From NCBI GenBank assembly GCA_023443455.1, contig JAEZUE010000004.1, positions 62,001-126,000 of the forward strand: a DNA stretch of 64,000 bases. The letters run 5' to 3'. Under the pieces are notes generated by a model, which made no database searches, was not told where the DNA came from, and worked only from the letters and a program-made list of their open reading frames with translations. This document shows, piece by piece, positions 25,534 through 37,579 of the stretch. How positions within the stretch are numbered: position 1 is the first letter of the stretch; every line of letters starts with the position of its first letter. The DNA is from Verrucomicrobiota bacterium. Lineage in GTDB: Bacteria; Verrucomicrobiota; Verrucomicrobiia; Opitutales; Opitutaceae. The position numbers and the translations under genes were made by a program.

Positions 25534-26679
25534 ATGCTAGACGATTTGTCGTCCCTGAAAGACCCCGCCTTTGCCACCGCGCTAAATGAACTCAATGATC
25601 TTCTGACGCAGAGCGGAAAAGCTTTCCTGATTGGTGCGGGATGCAGCAAGTGTGCGGGCTTGCCGCTCATGGCCGAGCTAACCGCCAAAACCCTCGCGAG
25701 CGCAAAGCTGAGCGCGACAACGAAAACCATTCTCGCGTCGATCGAAGGACTCTTCTCCGGTGCAAGTGCGGCGAATATTGAGGACTATTTGAGTGAATTA
25801 GTTGATTTCGTCGCAATTGCCGAGCGTCGTGGTGCCCGCGGGGCAACGACGCACACTGCTCCACTTGGCGGAGTAGATTACACAGCCAAGCAACTCAAAG
25901 ACGCGGTAGATGAAATCAAAGAAGCGATCGCCGACGAAATTGACGTGCCCGTGAAGATGGAGGTTCATTGGAAGTTCATCGAAGCAGTGCATCGGCTCTC
26001 GTCACGGCCAGGTAGGTCGGCAACGGCGCGTCCCGTCGACTACCTCAGCTTGAATTACGACACACTCCTCGAAAGCGCACTTGCACTTCAAAAGCTGCGT
26101 TACGCCGATGGAATGAATGGAGGCAACAGCGCTTGGTGGGATATGGCGACTTTTGACGCAGACGGTCTATCTGCCCGCGTAATAAAGCTTCATGGTTCGA
26201 TTGATTGGAGTGAAATGTCCGGTGATCCACTGCCCCGGAGAATCGACAAGAAACTGACTTTGCCCGCAGGCAACGATCAGAAGGTCCTAATCTGGCCTGC
26301 ATCCACGAAATACCGGGAAACACAGCGAGATCCGTATGCCCAGCTTTCAAGCCTTGCCCGCAGCGTTCTGCGCCCCCCGCCTGGCACGCAGACCGTGCTT
26401 ACGATCTGCGGATACAGTTTTGGTGATTCTCACATCAACATCGAAATCGAGAGGGCAGTTCGTGAGTCCGGCGGTGAGTTGACTGTTGTTGTCTTCACAT
26501 TCGACGAGGAGCCGACCGGCGACCTAAAGCGGCTCCATGAAGACAAAGGTATCAGTGACCAAATCCGAATCTACGCCCGCAAGGGATTCTTTCATGGCCC
26601 GAACGCAGTGAGATCCACAGTCGATTTGCCGTGGTCAAAATTCGAGAACATTGCCCGACTTCTTGGAGGCGAACGATGA
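25534..26679 (+). CDS. SIR2-like NAD-consuming effector (SIR2-HerA system)
   Basis: 381 residues with the SIR2_2 signature: FLIGAGCSKCAGLP at 31-44 (nucleotide-binding GAGxS), SLNYDT near 171 (the catalytic Asn-x-Asp region), VIKLHGSIDW near 218 (the His), and CGYSFGDSHIN near 293. Sirtuins of this branch hydrolyse NAD+ during phage infection. It is followed by a HerA ATPase whose start overlaps its stop (ATGA). SIR2 plus HerA is an established two-gene antiphage system (Nezha type) in which the proteins form a joint assembly. AGAAAGAGGACC before the ATG is a fair ribosome site. Confidence 0.85.
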   Translation: MLDDLSSLKDPAFATALNELNDLLTQSGKAFLIGAGCSKCAGLPLMAELTAKTLASAKLSATTKTILASIEGLFSGASAANIEDYLSELVDFVAIAERRGARGATTHTAPLGGVDYTAKQLKDAVDEIKEAIADEIDVPVKMEVHWKFIEAVHRLSSRPGRSATARPVDYLSLNYDTLLESALALQKLRYADGMNGGNSAWWDMATFDADGLSARVIKLHGSIDWSEMSGDPLPRRIDKKLTLPAGNDQKVLIWPASTKYRETQRDPYAQLSSLARSVLRPPPGTQTVLTICGYSFGDSHINIEIERAVRESGGELTVVVFTFDEEPTGDLKRLHEDKGISDQIRIYARKGFFHGPNAVRSTVDLPWSKFENIARLLGGER

Positions 26680-28382
26680 GCACAGAAGCACACAATCCAA
26701 ACGATCCCTTGGAAAACCTAGCGATCGGGACGATCATCGAAGTCGATGGCTCTCACATTGTCGCAGAACTGAAGCCTGGCATTACAGAACTGTCCCGTGT
26801 CTTTGGTGGCGACACCTATCCGATTGGGCAGTTTGGCTCTATCGTGAAGATCCACTTTGGTCGAAGGATAATCTTCGCCTTTGTGGGCCGGCTCAGGATG
26901 AAGGCCGAATATGAGCTTGAGCGAGGTATCGCGTCACAGGCGGCAGGTGACGAGCGGGTGATTGAAGCGGATTTATTTGGCGAAGGTGAGTGGCTCCAAG
27001 ACACAGCCGCTACCCCAGTCGATTGGGCACTTAAGTTTGATCGAGGAGTCGCAACATATCCGTTACCGCAGCAAACCGTTTACCTCACACCTAAACGAGA
27101 GCTTCGTTTCATCTACGGTCACGGGAGAGGCCCCTCTGTCCATCTCGGCGAGCATGTCGGGACAGGCGGCACGAAGTGCTTTGCTGAAATGAATGAACTG
27201 CTCGGGAAGCACACAGCTATTCTCGGCTCCACCGGTGCCGGAAAATCAGGAACTGTTGCAGCGGTTCTTCACAGCCTTCTCGAGCGCGGGACCGAAGCGG
27301 GTTTGGCGAATTGGACGCCGCGCATCGTTGTCCTTGATCCACATAACGAATATTCAGCGGCATTCCCGGGACATCAGAAGCTGTCTACTGACGATGGCTC
27401 ATTGATTCTTCCCTATTGGCTTTTGAATTTTAGCGAAACCGTAGCGCTGGTAATTGGGAAGACCGAATTTGTTGCCACCTCGCAGGCGAACATCGTGAAG
27501 ACGGCTTTGCTAAAAGCTCGAGTGCAGGGCGCAGCAATCATAGGCTTAGATGCCACGAAGATTACAGTTGATTCTCCGGTACCATACAAGCTTGCGGCCT
27601 TCATAGCTGCGGTCGAAGCCGACAAACCGCCGCAAGCCAGCAAGCAGGACTCACACAATTCCATTTTGGAAAAGCTCGACGTTCTCGTTCGGGATGCACG
27701 AGTCACGTTTATGATGAGGGAGTGGAGCGGAGCAGCGCAGGATCCATTTCCGTCAATCCTGAAGCAGCTTGCCAGTGACGGTAATCAGCCTCGAATCGTC
27801 GATCTCTCAGGTGTTCCGAACGAAGTCGCCGGTGTTTCAAGTGCTGTCATCGCCAGAACTCTCTTCAACTTGAAGGTATGGCAGTCTGCTGATGAGCGCC
27901 AGAATGATCCGGTCTTGCTGGTTTGCGAAGAGGCACATCGTTATGTCCCGAATCGAGGGGAGGCTCAATATGAAGCAGCACAAGAAGCTATTCGGCGTAT
28001 CGCGAAGGAAGGCCGGAAGTATGGTTTGGGGCTGCTCTTGGTATCTCAACGACCGAGTGAAGTTGAGGCGACTGTACTGTCTCAGTGCAACAGCTGGATC
28101 ATTCTTAGAATTACCAATGACGCTGACCGCGAGCATGTCAGAGCGATACTGCCGGACTCGATGGCTGGGCTGACAAAAATGCTCTCCGGACTGAGGCGCC
28201 AAGAGGCGATCTTCGTTGGCCAAGCAGCAATTCTTCCGTCGAGGATTCACATCCGAACGCTGACGGCGGAGCAGTTGCCGAGGTCGAACGACATCGATTT
28301 TGATATGGGTTGGCAGGCTCCTGCCATGACCGAAGCACAACTCGGGACGATAGCGAACAGGTGGCGGTATCAAACGAAGTGA
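26676..28382 (+). CDS. herA: HerA-type hexameric ATPase (SIR2-HerA system)
   Basis: 568 residues from the ATG that overlaps the SIR2 stop. The N-terminal HAS-barrel is LAIGTIIEVDGSHIVAELKP. The RecA core has Walker A GSTGAGKSGTV near 186 and Walker B LLVCEEAHRYVP near 414. GLLLVSQRPSEV and the arginine-containing stretch RITNDADREHVRAILP follow. HerA forms hexamers that translocate DNA. In SIR2-HerA systems it partners with the SIR2 protein. The product has no nuclease domain and there is no NurA gene nearby, which argues against an end-resection role. Confidence 0.88.
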   Translation: MSTEAHNPNDPLENLAIGTIIEVDGSHIVAELKPGITELSRVFGGDTYPIGQFGSIVKIHFGRRIIFAFVGRLRMKAEYELERGIASQAAGDERVIEADLFGEGEWLQDTAATPVDWALKFDRGVATYPLPQQTVYLTPKRELRFIYGHGRGPSVHLGEHVGTGGTKCFAEMNELLGKHTAILGSTGAGKSGTVAAVLHSLLERGTEAGLANWTPRIVVLDPHNEYSAAFPGHQKLSTDDGSLILPYWLLNFSETVALVIGKTEFVATSQANIVKTALLKARVQGAAIIGLDATKITVDSPVPYKLAAFIAAVEADKPPQASKQDSHNSILEKLDVLVRDARVTFMMREWSGAAQDPFPSILKQLASDGNQPRIVDLSGVPNEVAGVSSAVIARTLFNLKVWQSADERQNDPVLLVCEEAHRYVPNRGEAQYEAAQEAIRRIAKEGRKYGLGLLLVSQRPSEVEATVLSQCNSWIILRITNDADREHVRAILPDSMAGLTKMLSGLRRQEAIFVGQAAILPSRIHIRTLTAEQLPRSNDIDFDMGWQAPAMTEAQLGTIANRWRYQTK

Positions 28383-28404
28383 GCCCCCAACCGTACTATA
28401 GGCG

Positions 28405-29592
28405 ATGAATCACTCAGAAAAACTCGCTTTGCGTATCACCGTTGCGTCCAACGGATCTGCTAATCGCGCGCCTGAAAAGTTTGATGTTACGGTGGACACG
28501 TGGGCTAGGAAAATCAATGACGACGGACGCCTAAACTTGTTCCAAGTGGTACGGCTGATTCGGAAGCTTTTGCGGCCACGCAAGGAGAGCACCGGACTTG
28601 CGACTCTGCTTGGCGTTGTACTAGTCCTGATTCAGGTCTTGCGCGCTGGTTATCTCCCAGACTTTGACTGGGCGTCGGGTGCTGGTGCCATCGTCTTGGC
28701 GTCTGTTTTCGCCGTCGCGATTTTCCTTATAGCGTATCTTGCTTTGCTGGCAGCAATGCCAGCTGTTCCTCTTGCGGACATATCAGCCCCCCTGATTGTA
28801 AGGTATGTCACTTGGGTTTTTATTCACCTTACGGTTGTTGTTGGAGGCTCTGTTCTGATAACCGTTCTCGGAAAATGGGACAAAGTGAACCAAGTACTCG
28901 AAGGCAGTTGCGCAAAGTGGGTGGTAGTTGCGGGGTTCTTCGTATTTACGTTCGTGGTCGCGTGGTTCGCACTCCCTGAGAAGGTGGCAGTTGACGGTGT
29001 AGAGAAACGCCTCGATTTCGCTACGCGATATTTTCTGCCATTTGTTGGTCTAGCCGTGGCTCCCTGCGTCTATCTGCTGCTCTACTTCGTGCTGTTTAGG
29101 TACCGAGATGGTAGCATGTCAGGCGACTTCCTTTTCGTAGCGCTCCCAGCAATTCTGATAGCAACGATGATGATTCTTGTCCTCTGGCGTCCAAGGCAGC
29201 TTATGTTTTATTATTTTGCCGGAGGTTTTGTGTTCTGTGTCTTGTGTAGACCGGCTTCCGATGTCGCATTCTCTGTCCTGGGTTTGGGCAATTGTAGAAT
29301 TGAGTTTTCTCTAGACGACCCAAAGTATTCCCGGGATCTTGAGAAGGTAGGCATTGGGGAAGTCGAGGCAGGCTCAGGTGTGTATTCTGCGTGGCTTCGT
29401 CTTCGGCTCGGGACTGAGTTCGTGCTATCAGCCGGGGCTGATGGATGGGGCCGGAGTGGGCGGGTTGTGAGTATTCCGCGGACGGCGATACGCGGTGTGT
29501 TGATCCAGAACCGCGTGGCCAGTAATCCACCCAAAGCAGCGTCATCGCCACGGATGTCGAACCGCCCTCCGTGTATGGGACCGTCTCCATGA
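28405..29592 (+). CDS. Polytopic membrane protein behind SIR2-HerA
   Basis: 395 residues, starting 22 nt after HerA on the same strand with the same AT-richer composition. A soluble head of about 60 residues is followed by six or seven membrane helices (about 64-285, for example IVLASVFAVAIFLIAYLALLA, FLPFVGLAVAPCVYLLLYFV). A soluble tail of about 110 residues follows. The last 25 residues (VASNPPKAASS...) look like read-through into GC-rich neighbouring DNA. The frame ends 4 nt into an hsdR-like gene start, so its native stop was probably lost. It may be a third component of the SIR2-HerA unit. No family recognised. Confidence 0.6.
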   Translation: MNHSEKLALRITVASNGSANRAPEKFDVTVDTWARKINDDGRLNLFQVVRLIRKLLRPRKESTGLATLLGVVLVLIQVLRAGYLPDFDWASGAGAIVLASVFAVAIFLIAYLALLAAMPAVPLADISAPLIVRYVTWVFIHLTVVVGGSVLITVLGKWDKVNQVLEGSCAKWVVVAGFFVFTFVVAWFALPEKVAVDGVEKRLDFATRYFLPFVGLAVAPCVYLLLYFVLFRYRDGSMSGDFLFVALPAILIATMMILVLWRPRQLMFYYFAGGFVFCVLCRPASDVAFSVLGLGNCRIEFSLDDPKYSRDLEKVGIGEVEAGSGVYSAWLRLRLGTEFVLSAGADGWGRSGRVVSIPRTAIRGVLIQNRVASNPPKAASSPRMSNRPPCMGPSP

Positions 29593-29714
29593 GCCTCAAC
29601 GGATCCATTGTTGATGACGCCGCACTCCAATGGTTCGGGGAGCTGGGCAATGCGGTCGGGCACTGGCCGCAGCTCGCGCCGAGTCGAGCGTGGGGCCGAG
29701 TAACAAGTCTTTAG
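29589..29714 (+). pseudogene. hsdR 5' fragment (truncated)
   Basis: 41 codons beginning MSLNGSIVDDAALQWFGELG and continuing NAVGHWPQLAP before diverging and stopping. It aligns with the start of the full-length HsdR at 33298 (MPLNESTVEDAALGWFSDLG, YAVGHGPEMAP). By eye about two thirds of the first 30 residues agree, so it comes from a different hsdR allele. The rest of that gene is gone. This is direct evidence of recombination or deletion between type I restriction loci. Confidence 0.75.
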
Positions 29715-29726
29715 TACCGGAAGCAT

Positions 29727-30599
29727 GTGAGCACACCCCACCCCTTTTCCCTCCGCATCTTCGTCGCCGACGGCGATCCCGACGGACTGCGACTGGTCGA
29801 GCGCTCGAACTGGGTCGGCAAGGCGTTGGTGTTTCCGCGGAAGCTCTATCCCGAGGTGCGCAACCGCGCGGAGTTCCAGCAGACCGGCGTCTACCTGCTG
29901 CTTGGTACCCGCATCGATTCGGATGTTGAAATGCTCTACATCGGCGAAGGCGATCCGGTGCGGCCGCGACTGGAGGACCATTTTGCAAAGAGGGACTTCT
30001 GGGCGCGGGCGGTCTTCTTCGTGGCCGGCATGGGCCAGCTCAACAAGGCCCACGTCCAGTTCCTTGAGGCTCGATTGGTCGCACTGGCGAAAGCCGCCAA
30101 GCAGGTGACGCTTGACAATGGCAACACTCCAGCGGAGCCCTCGCTCTCTGAAGCCGACCGGGCCGACATGGAGGTGTTTCTGCAGAACATGCTCGGCATT
30201 CTCCCGGTCCTCGGCGTACACGCCTTCGAGCAGGACACTGGTGCCCAGGCTCGCACCGGTGGCCCCACGCTGACCTGCCAAGGCAAGGGCATTACCGCCA
30301 CGGGCGAGGAAACTTCCCGCGGCTTCAAAGTCTTTGCCGACTCCTTTGCCGCCAAGGCCGAGGTCGCTTCGCTGAAGGATCACTTCCCTCGCGTCTGCGA
30401 GCACCGCATCGAGCTTCAGAAGAACGGCGTACTCGTCCCGGATGGGGACCGTCTCCGCTTCACGCAGGACTTCACCTTCACATCACCGTCCCTCGCTGCC
30501 GCTGTCGTCTTGGGTCGCACTGCCAATGGCCGCATCGAGTGGAAAGCCTCCAACGGCCAAACCCTCAAACAACTCCAAGAAGCCCAAGCCGCGGAGTGA
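29727..30599 (+). CDS. GIY-YIG nuclease-domain protein
   Basis: 290 residues from GTG (AGCGGAAGC-like site upstream is weak but present as GGAAGC). The GIY-YIG domain spans about 50-130, with GVYLL at 54-58 and LYIGEGDPVRPRLEDH from 70. A helix FLEARLVALAK carries the probable catalytic Glu. The C-terminal part (about 185-290) resembles the DUF4357-type domain that often accompanies GIY-YIG in type I restriction operons (ITATGEETSRGFKVFADS; LRFTQDFTFTSPSLAAAVVLGR). GC-rich like hsdR. Usually such genes lie between hsdS and hsdR. Its exact role is not established. Confidence 0.75.
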   Translation: MSTPHPFSLRIFVADGDPDGLRLVERSNWVGKALVFPRKLYPEVRNRAEFQQTGVYLLLGTRIDSDVEMLYIGEGDPVRPRLEDHFAKRDFWARAVFFVAGMGQLNKAHVQFLEARLVALAKAAKQVTLDNGNTPAEPSLSEADRADMEVFLQNMLGILPVLGVHAFEQDTGAQARTGGPTLTCQGKGITATGEETSRGFKVFADSFAAKAEVASLKDHFPRVCEHRIELQKNGVLVPDGDRLRFTQDFTFTSPSLAAAVVLGRTANGRIEWKASNGQTLKQLQEAQAAE

Positions 30600-30610
30600 A
30601 TTGCGCTCAA

Positions 30611-31540
30611 ATGGACTGCTCGTTTACAGACAATCACGGTTACATCATCTGCGAGGTCGCGTCGCGTCCCAACCCGTTATGCGGGGCTGGTTGTTTTGAG
30701 CGCCCCGTGTTTCTTGTGTATCTAGAGCTTCTCTTGCGGGGCCCGCGAGAGATCGGTCGCGCCGTTTTGTTCAGTACTTTGCAATGTCGATTGTCGACAG
30801 ATGGGAAAACCCACTTGGCTGAAAGCCGTACCAATTTCCTCGGTCAAATTGTTACAACCGGCGATCAGCGGCTGAATCAATCAGCGACTATAGAGATCCC
30901 AATCGGGCGCGACTGCCTGGCGAATATTGAAGCGAATCGCGGGACTCAGGATGTGCTCTTGCACCTTGATCTCGAACTCGCGTTCGAAGAGCTCGTTCAG
31001 AACGGCGAGACTGAAGAATTTGATAAAACGGTTCCAGTATGGGGGCTCCTGAAACAAAGTCGGAGCGTAGCCCAGATGCGTCTCGATGTGCCTCGATCAA
31101 AGTGGCTAGAGCACGTGCTGCCGCAGACACAGTTTGGACGGTCATATCTGATTGAGCTTCCTGTCCTGCCAATCGCCTCGGTTGCCGAGTGTGCGAAAGC
31201 TTTCGAGGCACTGAAAAAGGCGCAGGAGCACCACAAGAACGGCTTCTACGATGCATCGGTGTTCAATTGCCGACAAGCGATCGAGAGTCTTTCGACGGCC
31301 CGCCGTGAAATTGCACCAGGCCAATCGGCCCCTGTTTTGGATGAACAGTGGAAGACTCGCTTGGGCGGTAGCACCTATACCTGGCTCAATGATGCGTTCG
31401 GCGCACTGAAGCGCCCGGCGAACGAGATGGCGCATGGCCGATCGAGCTTTGATCAGTTTGAATCGCAGATGGTCCAGATGCTTACCACGGCTCTAGTTGC
31501 ATACGCAGCGCGGTCGGCTTCGAAAGAGGAGCCACTATGA
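30611..31540 (+). CDS. Putative HEPN-like partner of SIR2 protein
   Basis: 309 residues from ATG at 30611; a longer frame starting at 30539 would overlap the GIY-YIG gene. The N-terminal about 190 residues are beta-rich (HGYIICEVAS; QDVLLHLDLELAFEEL). The C-terminal part is helical: AFEALKKAQEHHKNGFYDAS, FNCRQAIESLSTARRE, then ALKRPANEMAHGRSSF. RPANEMAH fits the R-x(4-6)-H motif of HEPN ribonucleases or their antitoxin-like relatives. It overlaps the SIR2 gene by 4 nt and has AT-richer composition. The HEPN assignment rests on the motif and helical pattern only. Confidence 0.55.
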   Translation: MDCSFTDNHGYIICEVASRPNPLCGAGCFERPVFLVYLELLLRGPREIGRAVLFSTLQCRLSTDGKTHLAESRTNFLGQIVTTGDQRLNQSATIEIPIGRDCLANIEANRGTQDVLLHLDLELAFEELVQNGETEEFDKTVPVWGLLKQSRSVAQMRLDVPRSKWLEHVLPQTQFGRSYLIELPVLPIASVAECAKAFEALKKAQEHHKNGFYDASVFNCRQAIESLSTARREIAPGQSAPVLDEQWKTRLGGSTYTWLNDAFGALKRPANEMAHGRSSFDQFESQMVQMLTTALVAYAARSASKEEPL

Positions 31541-33291
31541 TTGACCCGATGGTATCGCTCGCGTTCGCGGTCCACTCGAACAAAGGGGCTCATGCGCTTT
31601 TGCTGGGGTCCGGTGTATCTCGTGCCTCTGGAATCCCCACTGGTTGGGAAGTCGTGATCGACCTAATCCGTAAGGTCGCCGCACTCGAAGGAGAAGATTG
31701 CACGGGTGAACCTGCAGATTGGTTTAGGCGTACCCGTGGTGAGGAACCCGATTACAGCAAGCTGCTCGACGCAATCGCGAAGACCCCGACGGAGAGGCAA
31801 CAGCTGCTCCGTGGGTATTTCGAGCCGACAGCCGAAGAGCGAAGCCAAGGGCTCAAGCTTCCGACCAAGGCGCACAGGGCGATCGCGGAGCTTGTGGTGC
31901 GTGGGTACGTGCGCGTCATCGTCACTACGAACTTCGACAGACTGATTGAGCGGGCACTTGAGGACGTAGGCGTGACTCCAGCCGTGATCAGCACGGTTGA
32001 TCAGCTTAAGGGTGCGTTGCCGCTTGCGCATTCCGGTGCTACGGTTGTCAAACTCCACGGGGACTACCTCGACACACGGATCAAGAATACGGAAGCCGAG
32101 TTGACTGCATACGACACGGCGCTTGATGGGCTTCTGGACCGCATATTGGACGAGTACGGGCTAATCGTGAGTGGCTGGTCCGGGGATTGGGATTCGGCCC
32201 TCCGCGCCGCGATTGAGCGCTGCCCGAGCCGGCGGTTCGCGACATATTGGTCGACAAGATCGCCTCTGAGTGAAAAGGGCCGGAAGCTCGCTGACCACCG
32301 CAAAGCGGTAGTGATCCAAATTGGAGGCGCTGATCAACTTTTCGAGGGAGTTCTGGAGAGGGTCCAGTCGCTCGAAGATCTGGCAGCACCATATCCGTTG
32401 TCACCGAAGATGGCCGCAGCCACCGTGAAACGTTATATCGTTGATCCAGCGGCCAAGATCAGGCTTCGCGACCTTGTCCACGAGGAGACTGAGGTACTCG
32501 CGCGCGAATTAACTAGTGCGGGATCGTTTCCAGGCACGAACTCGCAAGACCATCCTGCGGAGCTTCTGTCGCGAATGCGAAGGTACGAAGGCCTATGCGA
32601 AAAGTTGGCATCCGTGCTTATTACAGGAGGATATTGGGGCGAAGGTAGCCATGACAAACTTTGGTGTGGCTGCCTGCAGCGAATTGTGAATCTCCCGAGC
32701 GATGGGGATGGTTTGGACTATTTAATCAAATTGCGGAAGTATCCCGCCTTGCTGCTTCTGTATTCATATGGGATATCTGCGATTGCGGCCGGAAGATATG
32801 AATCGTTAGCGGCTTTGTTGCATGGTGTTGTGGTGAAACACCAAAATGTGAACGAGTTCTTGCTTAAGAGGCTTAACACTTTCTCCATTATGGAGAACCC
32901 AATCGGACACTTGCTTCCAGGTATGGAGCGCCACTACGTGCCGTTGAGTGATTACCTCTTCGATCATTTCCGAAGTCGGCTTGTTGAGTACCTTCCGGCC
33001 GATGGAGATTACCAAGAAGCGTTTGACCGTTTCGAGTACATTGTTGGGGTTGTGTATGCAGCCACGCAAAAGCGGGAATACAAAGAGGGGTGGATCGGGC
33101 CATATGGTTGTTTTGTTTGGCGAGGACGGGACTATGGGCCGTACCTGCCCGATGTTGTTGCGAAAGAGGTCGAGGAGGCAGGCAGCGATTGGCTGCCGGC
33201 GAAAGCTGGTATATTCGGCAGGGAAAATGATCTCCCGCGGGAAGCAGTCGTTCGGTTCGGGAAGTACTTGAAGGGCCTTTCCATAAACTAG
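31537..33291 (+). CDS. SIR2-domain protein with large C-terminal domain
   Basis: 584 residues. The SIR2 fold is in the first about 270 residues: LLLGSGVSRASGIPTGWEV at 21-39, VTTNFDRLIE near 128 (catalytic Asn), VVKLHGDYLD near 170 (His), and LIVSGWSGDWDSAL near 209. Residues 300-584 are helical, Tyr/Trp-rich and without a family I know (YGISAIAAGRYESLAALLHG; MENPIGHLLPGMERHYVPLS). This part may sense the trigger. The gene is translationally coupled to the HEPN-like gene and ends 6 nt before hsdR. Likely NAD-depleting abortive-infection effector, distinct from the SIR2 of the HerA pair. Confidence 0.75.
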   Translation: MIDPMVSLAFAVHSNKGAHALLLGSGVSRASGIPTGWEVVIDLIRKVAALEGEDCTGEPADWFRRTRGEEPDYSKLLDAIAKTPTERQQLLRGYFEPTAEERSQGLKLPTKAHRAIAELVVRGYVRVIVTTNFDRLIERALEDVGVTPAVISTVDQLKGALPLAHSGATVVKLHGDYLDTRIKNTEAELTAYDTALDGLLDRILDEYGLIVSGWSGDWDSALRAAIERCPSRRFATYWSTRSPLSEKGRKLADHRKAVVIQIGGADQLFEGVLERVQSLEDLAAPYPLSPKMAAATVKRYIVDPAAKIRLRDLVHEETEVLARELTSAGSFPGTNSQDHPAELLSRMRRYEGLCEKLASVLITGGYWGEGSHDKLWCGCLQRIVNLPSDGDGLDYLIKLRKYPALLLLYSYGISAIAAGRYESLAALLHGVVVKHQNVNEFLLKRLNTFSIMENPIGHLLPGMERHYVPLSDYLFDHFRSRLVEYLPADGDYQEAFDRFEYIVGVVYAATQKREYKEGWIGPYGCFVWRGRDYGPYLPDVVAKEVEEAGSDWLPAKAGIFGRENDLPREAVVRFGKYLKGLSIN

Positions 33292-33297
33292 TTCCCC

Positions 33298-36462
<3,165 letters not shown>

Positions 36463-36481
36463 ATACTCACAACCGAGAACT

Positions 36482-37579
36482 ATGGGCTCACCAGAGAACC
36501 AAGAACCAGTGGAGACCAGCAAAGACTCACCTCCCCCGCATGGTCAGAGCAAGCCACTGCATGAACGCAGTTGGTGGAAGGTCTATTTTGGAGGTTCAGG
36601 GCTAGTTCCGATACTGGTTCCGATCGGATTCGGTTTCGCGGGCTTCTTTTTTGGGAAAAGCGAATCAAGTGCAGCCTTCGAGCGTGAACTGTTGGCCCAA
36701 TCGGCGATGTTCCGTAGCGAGTTGAAGGTCCGGAAAGCAGAATGGGACGCGTTGACGACCGAGAAGCTCACCACGGCGAGTCTCAGGGCTGCCGAGCAGC
36801 AGAAGCAGAGCGATACGCAGTGGGAGGCGAAACTTCGCGAAGCCAATCTTGAGGCGACCGCTCTGCGCCACCGCCTCGCTATCGTGTCAGCGCCGCTTCG
36901 GGCGGATTTAGCGCAGAGAATCATCTCGGTTGATGGGTTTTTCCTCACTGAAGCTTCTGCGCGGGATTTGGTTTCTGAGGACGGCTATGTTGGAAAATGG
37001 GAGTTTATGGCCCCAGATTTCGAGCGAAGAGGGTGGGTGCCTACGTACGAAGTGTCTCTGCAGCAAATCGAGGATTTCGTTAAGAAAGGACAGCTCAGTC
37101 TAGGTCCACAACCGGACGAGAAAGAGGCCTCCGATCCTGAGTGGCAGCGCGTATTCTGGGGCTTTATCAATCAGAATGCCACGCGCTCCGCATTCGTCGG
37201 AGTTGGGCGAATAGAGCGGAATAGGTTCAACCCGATGGTCGAACGAGCATCACAGGAAGACGGATCGAAATTACCTGTTGGATTTGAGCGATGCCCAGCG
37301 GGAGTGTTTGCTTCCGGTGTCGCGTTGGCGGGTTTGCTCGACTCAGAGGCACAGCTCCAGGAAGTGACCGACTTCTCCGCGGAGCGGAATGGGTTTCATC
37401 TCGTTTCGATTTCGAAGCGGGAGGGATCGACAATTAGGAGCGAGTACTTGCTCCTCGAAAAGGACGATGTCCTGTATCTCGTATTCAGCATTTTCGCGAC
37501 CGAGGACGCGATTGACCCAATCGTAGCTGAGGCCCGCGAATGGATGAAGGCTGTTCGCATCGTTGGGCCGATTCGCTGA
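36482..37579 (+). CDS. Membrane-anchored coiled-coil protein, unknown
   Basis: 365 residues. A polar head of about 30 residues is followed by a single membrane helix (GLVPILVPIGFGFAGFFFG, about 39-57). A coiled coil comes next (about 65-135, rich in Glu, Lys, Ala and Gln: LLAQSAMFRSELKVRKAEWD, LREANLEATALRHRL). The rest is a globular domain of about 225 residues that I do not recognise. It starts 19 nt after hsdR, on the same strand, with AT-richer composition, so it is another inserted cassette. It could be a defence accessory. Confidence 0.55.
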   Translation: MGSPENQEPVETSKDSPPPHGQSKPLHERSWWKVYFGGSGLVPILVPIGFGFAGFFFGKSESSAAFERELLAQSAMFRSELKVRKAEWDALTTEKLTTASLRAAEQQKQSDTQWEAKLREANLEATALRHRLAIVSAPLRADLAQRIISVDGFFLTEASARDLVSEDGYVGKWEFMAPDFERRGWVPTYEVSLQQIEDFVKKGQLSLGPQPDEKEASDPEWQRVFWGFINQNATRSAFVGVGRIERNRFNPMVERASQEDGSKLPVGFERCPAGVFASGVALAGLLDSEAQLQEVTDFSAERNGFHLVSISKREGSTIRSEYLLLEKDDVLYLVFSIFATEDAIDPIVAEAREWMKAVRIVGPIR

